A stretch of 64,000 nt of DNA, from contig CM035808.1 in the NCBI GenBank assembly GCA_020466095.1, positions 79,622,994 through 79,686,993 of the forward strand, given 5' to 3'. The notes under the pieces were generated by a model. It searched no databases. It was not told the origin of the DNA and worked only from the letters and a program-made list of their open reading frames with translations. Position 1 is the stretch's first letter, and every line of letters starts with the position of its first letter. This document shows, piece by piece, positions 55,852 through 64,000 of the stretch. This DNA comes from Chlorops oryzae (Eukaryota; Arthropoda; Insecta; Diptera; Chloropidae). Made by a program: the position numbers and the translations under genes.

Positions 55852-57247
55852 TTCTGCCCGCCTTAAGCTCTGCTCGAAATTTATAGTGCTGAGGTGGCAT
55901 TCCTTGGGCTTCTAGCAACTTGCTCTGTTGATTTGCTGTTGTTTAGATATGCACTGTAAAGTCTGTTGTTGTTTGTTGATTTCGTGGTGCTGGTGTTGGA
56001 GAGTTTTTTGACTTTCGTTTGATCGCCAAGTAGATCAGTATGCAGATTGTGATAATAAGTGCTATATAGCCGACCGTCATGTGATTGTAATTTTGAGTTT
56101 TGAATTTATTTGGATGCTGGAGTACTTCCTGTGTAGCTAGTGAGGTTTGTAGCGCTGTTAGATTTTATATTTGCGATATGTACTTTATATTTATTTCGTT
56201 CAGCAGCGGTTTCAATCGTTTTATGTGGTTTTTCTCAGTAAACTTCCAAAGGCTGGTGTAAGATGTCTTGAGAGCGCTGGATATTACTTGTTGCCTTTGT
56301 ATAGACATAAAGTCATGTTTGAGTATGCATTGTGTTTCGAGGCTGAGCAAGCCCGATCCCGTGAGAGTTAACTGTGTAATTTCTCTTTTGCATACCGCCG
56401 TTGCGCAAGAAGCTGCTGGCATTGCGTATATCCAGTTGTTTCTATGCCAAAGGGGAATCCAAACAGTTTTATCAGTTGGACGCTGCAGTGCGCAATCGGA
56501 TTGAGTTTTGTTGTGAAATAAGTTAATTTCACATGCACATACTGTTGAGCCGTGGTCATATCGCACTTGACCCTTGAAGCATATATACGATTCCTCTTTG
56601 ATGATCAAGCATGTTTTTAAATCAGAAGCACTGATGGTAAAATATTGGTTGTGCTCAATGTTTATAGCCAGGAGAGAGGAACATGGTCTAATGGATGTCA
56701 TAGTATTGTTGATTCAATTTGGGATTGGCACCAGGTTGAACAACTGAAACTGGTCGTGTTCTATCAATGGTAAGGTAATGCAAAAAATTACGGTGTTTTT
56801 CGTGAGTCCTCCTTTGATGTTCATTAATTTGTACAGTTGTAATATATCTTCCTGTTTTACAGGCAAGTCAAGTGACTTCGGCAGATGAAATCTTATTTTG
56901 TCAACTTCATGCTGCAGCTGTATTGGTGTAGGCAGTAATGGACTAATGATGCCATGGCGAGTGTTGGTAAGAACATCGAGAATTGAAGCTTGTGTTCGCT
57001 ATAAGTTTGCGGCAATGATGGTTAGTTGAATGCACGATGAAGAAAAAATCCGATAAATGCGTTCTTGGTGTTGTTCTTCACTATCATTTCGTATGCGGTT
57101 ACAGATTTGGGATAGTTGGTTGTCAATTGTTATGAAGACAAAAACAAACTCGCTGCCCAGTGGCGACGAAAACAAAACCAACCTACTGAACAAAATATGC
57201 CGATGCAGCAGTACGTCATGGTCACGACGTTGGGCTATTGACTTCAC
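55852..57247 (-). pseudogene. BEL/roo-like env, 3' two thirds (minus strand)
   Basis: Pieces in order from 57247: a heptad-rich segment with I-Q-L-T-I-I-A-A-N-L, then L-D-V-L-T-N-T-R-H-G-I-I-S-P, a Cys-rich domain (56701-56165) with V-C-A-C-E-I-N-L-F, W-I-P-L-W-H-R-N-N-W-I-Y and T-G-S-G-L-L-S-L-E-T-Q-C, and a membrane span near 56075-56000 with a basic tail. Frameshifts and stops separate them. The matching part of the plus-strand element (63760-63890) has the related L-D-V-L-T-D-A-H-H-G-K-I-S-P. The 5' end of this env is cut at the plus-strand element's LTR. Described only as a relic. Confidence 0.65.
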
Positions 57248-57257
57248 TTAAATTTGC

Positions 57258-57563
57258 TGAAACTGATGAAGTTGTTTAAATGCTTTCTTTTAATTTAATT
57301 TTGTCAATTTTTCATTTATTTAATTTCCAAATTTCTGTGATCTGGCACTTTTATTTTAAACCAATTTTGTATTGATAAACAAATTATTAGTATAATATAT
57401 AAGAAATCAATTTAATAAAGAATTTTTAGTGGCTTTCACAATCAACAACTGTAAAGTCATTGCAAACGGAATTTCTTGATATAATATCAGAAATTTGTAC
57501 AACGCAGATTGCAAGTTTTATTCGGGTTTAAGCCGAATCAAACACCAAACGCAGTTCTAAACA
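57258..57563 (+). repeat. presumed 5' LTR of the plus-strand BEL/Pao element
   Basis: The 3' border is well placed: TAAACA at 57558-57563 then TT and the primer site. AATAAA lies at 57413-57418. The 5' border is approximate; several TG words near 57258-57275 would do. The second LTR is beyond the window. Confidence 0.55.
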
Positions 57564-57565
57564 TT

Positions 57566-57583
57566 TGGTGACCCCAACGTGAT
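57566..57583 (+). other. primer-binding site of the BEL/Pao element
   Basis: TGGTGACCCCAACGTGAT begins with TGG, complementary to a tRNA CCA end, two bases after the LTR. It is the type of primer site found in BEL/Pao elements, and gag starts 32 bp later. Confidence 0.8.
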
Positions 57584-57614
57584 CCTCCAATCAACGAGAC
57601 GAATAGCAAGGACG

Positions 57615-59310
57615 ATGGAGTCATTCACGGATTTGGTAAAATCGCAAAACAACGTTGGAGAAGGAATCCAACAAATCATACGAAACTTCAAAAAGGATGC
57701 AAAGGATCGAAAGACGGCTGCGTACTATCGGGAAAGACTCGAAAGGTTAAACAAAGCTTGGACAAAGTTTGAAGCCGCCGATCTGCAGATTAGATCGTCA
57801 GTTGATGTAGAACGCAACCACTCTTATTTCGCTGAAGATTATTTTGGAAAAATTGAAGAGATAGCAAACGATTACCGCTCCATTTTTGAAGATGGCATGA
57901 TAAACACTCCAGAACTACCCAATCCTGATGGAGAGGGTACCTCAAAGCAGCCAGTGGCACCATCAGTCACAATCGAAAATAATCAACCTGACCCAACATT
58001 AAGAACAAACGCCGATAGCAACATCGGAGCAGTACGAAAGGTAGCGGCTTTAATGGAAGCACTCAACAGACAGTTAAAAGCCATTGAAAGCTACCAAGGA
58101 CAAAAAACACGTCAATATGCTACCGTTAAAATCAACACAATAAATGAAGCATGGAAAACCCTGGAAACAACCAGTTTGTCCTTATGGGAGGTTCTGGATG
58201 ATCCGTCTGATTCAGGGTTCGATTTGGGAAAGTACATTGATCTTGAAACACGGATACAACAAGCCCTTATCGAACTAGAACCGTATCGACAAGAAGCAGT
58301 CCTGCCAACAGGAATGAGACCCAACGTTCCTACTTCGGACATACCATTGCCAAAAGTAAATCTTCCAAAATTTTTTGGAGATTATACCAAATGGCATCAG
58401 TTTCACGACTTATTTTGTCAAATCATCCATAATCAGCCCATTTTAAATGCTCAGAAGATGTGGTACTTGAAGTCGAATCTGGAAGGTGAAGCAGAAGAAT
58501 CATTTTACATCTGGCAGTGGCAAACAACAATTATGACACGGCATGGAATTTATTAAAAAATCGGTATGAAAATAAGCGAGTGATAGCGGACAACTTGGTA
58601 TATCGTTTGATAGACCAACCACAAACAGCATCAACATCAGCAGCAATGAAAGAATTTCATGATACCACTCAGGAGTGTTTGCAGGCACTTAAAAATTTGG
58701 ATCTCAACATAGGCGCATGGGATGCTTTGCTGATGCCAATTTTGATCAGAAAATTGGACCGTCAAAACAGATTTATGTATGAAACATTCATTTCAAATCC
58801 AAGAGAAATTCAGAATTTAGACGATTTTTTACATTTTTTGGAGACCAGATTCCAATCACTGGACGCTGTTGGATCAAAGAGAAATCCAACTCAAGCAAGG
58901 CTCTTACTACAACAGTGGAGAGCACATGCAAATGTTGTAAACAATCAAACCATCCTTTGTATTCTTGCTCGAAATTTAAGCAAACACCAGTGAAGGAGCG
59001 AGTCAGTTTTGTGATTAAAAATGGAATATGCATTAATTGTTTAAAATCAGGACATCGAGCTAACACATGTTCTATGCGCAGTTGCGCCAAGTGCTCAAAA
59101 AGGCACAATACGTTGCTTCACATCAACACTGAGGATTCAAAGAAGGACAGCACAAATTTAAAGCCACAACCTCCATCGCAACAAAATCCACCAAAGACCC
59201 AATCGGAACAGTTGCCAAATACTGTATCATTGATGTCTACTGGCAACTCAAATAATGCATATGTTTTATTGGGTACAGCAGTCATTAACATTGTGAATCA
59301 ACCAGGGAAA
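57615..59310 (+). pseudogene. BEL/Pao gag with frameshifts
   Basis: From the ATG at 57615. A helical N-terminal region, then the BEL-type capsid block L-P-K-V-N-L-P-K-F-F-G-D-Y-T-K-W (DUF1759-like). Frameshifts lie near 58515 and 58890. The distal part holds knuckles C-K-C-C-K-Q-S-N-H, C-I-N-C-L-K-S-G-H and C-A-K-C-S-K-R-H-N, as usual for BEL nucleocapsid. A third shift near 59300 separates it from the protease frame. Confidence 0.85.
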
Positions 59311-62300
59311 AAGAGTGGAATGCCGAGCGTTATTGGATTCTGGATCACAAATAAACTTAATAACAGAAGGACTTGCAAGAAAATTACAATTACAATTCCA
59401 AACAGCATCAATCAAAATAGAGGGAAAGGTTCACAATTTTTCATTTAAACACAACTCCAGTCAAAATTGTCAGATTTTTCAGCGCCTCTTACCGCGATCT
59501 CAAACAATGGACGTTTCGAAATGGTCGCTGCCATCAGATATCCAGCTTGCAGATCCACAATTTGGTCGCCCCAGTAATGTAGATGTTCTGCTCGGTGCAG
59601 AATTTTTCTATCACTTACTAAAACCCCAACAACGAAGATTGGCACCTCATTTGCCAATTTTACAAGACACAGTTCTGGAATGGATTGTTACTGGTAAGAT
59701 TGCACCAGTCCCACAAACTAAGGCATTTTGTGGAGTTTATACTGAAGAGGGCCAGTCAATGGATGACATGCTGACACGGCTCTGGAAAATGGACGAACTT
59801 GATTCTGAAAATCAAACATTATCGGTTGCAGAGCAACAATGTGAAAATCAATTTTGTCAAACAGTACAACGCTCAAGAGAAGGACGTTTCATTTTTCAAC
59901 TACCATATCAGGAAGAAGCAACAGTCTTAGGGCAGTCGCTACAAATGGCCACAAACCGATTTCTCGCCCTAGAACGAAGGTTAGCTAGAAACCTAGAAGT
60001 ACAGAAGCAATACGTTGACTTCATGATGGAATGTGAAAGGCTTGGACACATGAGCGAAATTGACTCAGAGGATGTACTAACACCACATTACTTTATTCCG
60101 CATCACTGTGTTCTACGTACGGAAAGCAGTTCCACCAAGTTGCGAGTGGTGTTTGACGCATCAGCAAAAACATCATCACAAATCTCATTGAATGACATTT
60201 TGCTAAAGGGACCAACGGTACAAAGCACATTATTTTCAATTCTATTGCGATTTAGAATGCCGCGCTTTGTATTTACAACGGATATAGAGAAAATGTACCG
60301 CCAGATTCAAGTCCACCCAAAGGATCAGCAACTCCAGTTGATTGTATGGCGGCGTGAACCCACTCAAAATATTAAATGCTACAGACTTCAGACTGTCACT
60401 TACGGTACAAGATCAGCAATATACCTTGCAACAAGATGTCTTAAGCAATTGGCAGTTGAGAACCAGTCTAACTTTCCTCTTGGATCAAAGGCACTCGAGA
60501 GGGATTTCTACGTAGATGATGCGTTAAGCGGCTCTGATAGTTTGGTCGAAGCTCGTGAGATCCAACAACAGCTCCAAACTATTCTTGGCGACGCAGGCTT
60601 TAAGCTACGAAAATTGTGTGCCAATCACCCACAACTTTTGTGTGAAATCCCCCAAGAAGACATGGAGATAAATTTGGAACTTTCATCCGACATCGAAAAA
60701 TCAGCTAAAACATTAGGACTGGTCTGGACTCCAAAAACAGACAGCATTCGTATCAGAACAAACATTCCCGGCGCTCAAAGCATATCAAAAAGAGCAGTGG
60801 CATCCGATCTGGCAAAAATATATGATCCACTTGGGTTAGTAAGTCCAGTAGTAGTCAAAGTAAAAATATTTGTTCAACAGCTCTGGACCTTAAAACTCGG
60901 TTGGGATGATCAACTATCACCGCAGCATCAGCAAGAATGGGCAGGGTTTCGAAAGAATATTGAATCATTAAACGACACTTCAATACCAAGGCACGTATTC
61001 AACAAAAATATTCCCAAAGAAGTTCAAGTTCATTGTTTTACTGACGCTTCGGAGAAGGCATATGGCGCTGCTATATACATCCGGTCAGTAAATAAGGATG
61101 GTACGATAAGCATAAATTTGCTATGTTCCAAATCAAGAGTGGCTCCAATCAAAACCCAGACAATTCCAAGGCTTGAATTATTAGCAGCGCAAATTGGAGC
61201 ACAATTGACAAATCAAGTACAAAAGGATTTGAATATCAAAGGACATATCTCTTTCTGGACCGACTCCCAAATTGTACTATGGTGGATCAACTCACACGCA
61301 TCAGCCTTTTAAACCTTTGTATCTCATCGAGTGGCCAACATACAACGTTTGACCTGTCCTGAACAATGGCGATATGTCAACACGAAGGACAACCCATCGG
61401 ACTTACTCTCTCGTGGTTTGATGCCGAAAGAGCTTCCAAATTGCAATATATGGTTCTATGGTCCACTATTTTTATATAGTAAGGAGACAACCTGGCCAAA
61501 GGCAGTTATCAAAGGTCACCTTATTCATACTGACACTGAGAGAAAGACTGAGAAAGTCACCTTAACCACAACTATTATCACAACAACAATGGAATCATTC
61601 ATCTACGAATTAAATACAAGAAATTAATTTTATCGAATGCAACGAGTGCTTGGGTACATTGTGCGCTTCATCAACAAATGCCGGCGCAAGTCTCGAGAAG
61701 ATCCACATTCAAGCGAAGGTGCTGTTCTAAGTCCCAACGAACTAGAAGACTCTCTGGCAATAATCATCAAAGCTATACAACATGCAGCATTCAAGGTGGA
61801 AATATCTAAACTTAGCGTTAAAAGGACATTACCGAAATCACACTCGTTGAGCAGCTTGACCCCTTTTCTAGACGAAAAAGGCATTTTGAGAGTTGGAGGA
61901 AGATTATCAAATTCAAGTCTCCCGTATGAAACAAAACATCAAATTCTTCTTCCATACAACGACGTTCTTGTGAAGTTACTTCTGACGGAAATGCATATTA
62001 AGAATAAACACTGCGGGCCTCAAGCGCTGCTTTATCAATCAAGACAACGGTTTTGGATAATCAAAGGTATCGCAATGGCTAAATCTGCAGTCAATCATTG
62101 TGTACGCTGCACAAGAACCAGGCCTACTCTATATCAACAAGTCATGGGAAATTTACCGCTCCCGATAGTGCAAGCAGCTCGACCATTTATAAATGCTGGC
62201 GTGGACTTCTGTGAACCACTCACTGTGCACTATAAAATTAGAGGAAAACGTCCGAAAAAGGTGTACATTGCGATATATTGCTGCTTTGCAACCAAAGCAG

Positions 62301-63036
62301 TACACTTGGAGCTCGTAGGTGATCTAACAACGGAAGCATTCATCGGATCATTGAAACGATTCATTGCAACGCGGGGTACCTGCGAAAATTTATATTGCGA
62401 CAATGCTACAAATTTTGTGGGTGCAAGAAATCGTTTACCGGATCTCAAGGACATAATATACTCAGACAAGGCACAAAAAAGCATTTGACAACAGTGCAGC
62501 AGCTCTGGAATAAATTTCAGTTTTATACCACCTCGAGCACCGCATTTTGGAGGCCTCTGGGAGGCTGATGTGAAATCGGCAAAACATCTACTAATTAGAA
62601 GTGTTGGTGCCACTTCACTGACCTTTGAGGAATTAAACACGGTCATACATGAAATTGAGGCCATCTTAAATTCGAGGCCTATTACTCCAATGTCCAGCAA
62701 CCCTAATGACCTCATCGCCCTTACACCAGGACACTTCCTCATCGGACAACCTCTCACGTCAATGCCAGAACATACAAGCAGTACACAGCAACCCAATTTA
62801 CTAACAAGATGGGAACAAGTGTCATATATTAAAGGACAATTTTGGAAGAGATGGAGCTCCGAATACCTATCAGGGCTTCAACAGAGACATAAATAGAAAC
62901 AACCAAACCGAAATTTGGAGGTCGGGACATAGGTCATCCTTAAAGAGGATAACAGCCCACCATTAAAATGGCCATTGGGCCGCATCGTCAAGGTGTATGA
63001 AGGCGATGATCAAAGAGTCAGAGTTGTGGATGTATA
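59311..63036 (+). pseudogene. BEL/Pao pol: protease, RT, RNase H, integrase
   Basis: Open for 665 codons from 59315. Protease L-L-D-S-G-S-Q-I-N. RT has F-D-A-S-A-K-T, then F-T-T-D-I-E-K-M-Y-R-Q-I (Asp) and F-Y-V-D-D-A-L (Asp pair). RNase H region has F-T-D-A-S-E-K-A-Y-G-A-A and R-L-E-L-L-A-A. A TAA at 61310 interrupts. Integrase: zinc-binding H-x-x-x-x-H-C/C-V-R-C-T, core Asp in G-V-D-F-C-E-P, Asp in Y-C-D-N-A-T-N-F-V-G, and Glu in G-G-L-W-E-A. Further stops lie at about 61625, 62486 and 62894. The DUF5641-like tail ends near 63036. The domain order confirms BEL/Pao; it cannot make a full polyprotein. Confidence 0.92.
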
Positions 63037-63127
63037 AACAAATACAGGAGTATGCAAGAGAGCAATACATCGACTTGCACCACTGTTTCCAGAGGAAGAG
63101 TCATCACCGACCGTCAATTCAGACAAA

Positions 63128-63890
63128 ATGTCAACGGAGGTACCTGCAAAAAGGAGACGCACGTCTGTGAGTTCGAATTTACTAACACTCATCGTATCAT
63201 TATTGATACTTCCAATAATTCTGGGAGCACAGAATGAAAATAAGGTATTTGGATCAAAATTAGGCGTTCACTTTGAAAACATTGGGATTACGACGATTTC
63301 AGCTACAAAATGGAATCTCCTAATTTACTATGACTTGGAAGCGTTTTGGAAAGAGCTTTCAATGCTCTCCAATGGAACAAAGGCGTTAAGGCATTTATGT
63401 GATGAAATGACACTAAAAAACGCTTGCGATACGCTCTTATTACATTTCGAACACCTTGAAGATGAATTAAAAATGGAAAGTTTACTTCTAGCCAGGCGGA
63501 GATCCCGACGAGGAGCGATTAATATGGTTGGCAACGTTGCGAACTCACTTTTTGGAATACTTGACTCCGAATACGCAGAAAATATGAGCCACACCATTGC
63601 TCAGGTAAAAGAAAATGAGAATCACTTAATCCATTGGTTAAAAAATCAAACCTCATTAGTTGACTCCACTATCAATATATTAAAAAATGATCAAACTAGA
63701 CAATCAAATTCAGTAAATTCTCAACAGCGTACGAAGCAACGATGAAGAGCGATACCAAGAGAAGATGTACCACACCTTTACTACATTGGCTATGCAGCTT
63801 ACAATCATTGCAACGAATTTGCAGCAAATGCAATCATCAATGTTGGACGTACTCACGGACGCTCATCATGGAAAAATAAGCCCGCTGCCA
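63128..63890 (+). pseudogene. BEL/roo-like env, N-terminal part
   Basis: Open from the ATG at 63128 for 205 codons. A hydrophobic stretch at residues ~18-35 may be a signal peptide. A basic R-R-R-S-R-R cluster near residue 127 looks like a furin-type cleavage site, followed by a Gly/Ala/Val-rich segment like a fusion peptide and then heptads. A stop at 63743 is followed by more env-like sequence in another frame to about 63885, where it breaks off abruptly. Insect LTR elements with env can be virus-like; this copy is broken and only described. Confidence 0.7.
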
Positions 63891-64000
63891 CTTCACTGAC
63901 CTTTGAGGAATTAAACACGGTCATTAGGGCTGCTCTTAACTCTATGGAGAAATTTTGTAGCGAGTTTCTGATCGGTCTCAGGGTCCAGAAGTGTTCCATT
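63886..64000 (+). other. join to a second piece of integrase sequence
   Basis: About 39 bp from TGCCACTTCACTGACCTTTG (63886) repeats exactly the integrase sequence at 62609, then unrelated sequence begins (TAGGGCTGCTCTTAAC). It marks a rearrangement or another element's edge; the window ends before it can be resolved. Confidence 0.6.

Overview
Kind of organism. This is nuclear DNA of an insect, most likely a higher fly (Diptera). The one host gene I can read is TfIIA-L, the large subunit of general transcription factor IIA. It is split by spliceosomal introns and matches the fly protein as I know it. The rest is AT-rich and crowded with insect transposons: mariner, Jockey-like, CR1-like and I/LOA-like non-LTR elements, Ty3/gypsy and BEL/Pao LTR elements, INE-1-like repeats, foldbacks and several MITE families. 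A tephritid fruit fly would fit, but that is inference. There are no bacterial-type genes or operons.

The gene. TfIIA-L is on the minus strand. Exon 1 (about 44.6 kb) ends at a GTGAGT donor. Exons 2, 3 and 4 lie at 19.4-18.4 kb, so intron 1 is about 25.3 kb. It holds a Jockey-like element that is itself invaded by a 1,081-bp palindrome and a CR1 element, two copies of one mariner family, a decayed XPB/haywire helicase pseudogene, pieces of BEL and LOA elements, and paired AATT-targeting MITEs. The last exon or exons are not in the window and must lie beyond its left end if the gene is intact.

Layout. 0-2.9 kb: a gag-like ORF with five zinc knuckles, then a possible LTR. 3.7-5 kb: gag and LINE scraps and a hairpin MITE. 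6.5-8 kb: an INE-1-like element with a nested hAT MITE. 8-12.6 kb: a gypsy pol wreck split by a mariner and by a 92-bp tandem array that itself carries a MITE. 14-14.9 kb: a non-LTR ORF1. 15.7-16.5 kb: a gypsy RT/RNase H remnant. 17.2-18.2 kb: a foldback. 18.4-44.7 kb: TfIIA-L with its transposon-filled intron. 45-53 kb: MITEs, a 0.65-kb duplication and two more INE-1-like copies, otherwise unreadable. 53.3-55.2 kb (minus): a broken Ulp1/SENP-type cysteine protease downstream of an envelope-like transmembrane protein. 55.2-57.25 kb (minus): the 3' half of a BEL/roo-like env plus an LTR. 57.26-64 kb (plus): a second BEL/Pao element with LTR, primer site, gag, protease, RT, RNase H, integrase and the start of env, all broken by stops and frameshifts.

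Relative ages can be read from the nesting. The Jockey element came first, then the palindrome and CR1 inside it, then a TTAA MITE inside CR1. The gypsy pol came before the 92-bp array, which came before its MITE. Many insertions still have exact target-site duplications. The most unusual items are the Ulp1-like ORF beside an env-like ORF, the AATT-targeting MITE pair, the two large palindromes with 4-bp and 7-bp target duplications, and a premature stop shared by two mariner copies.
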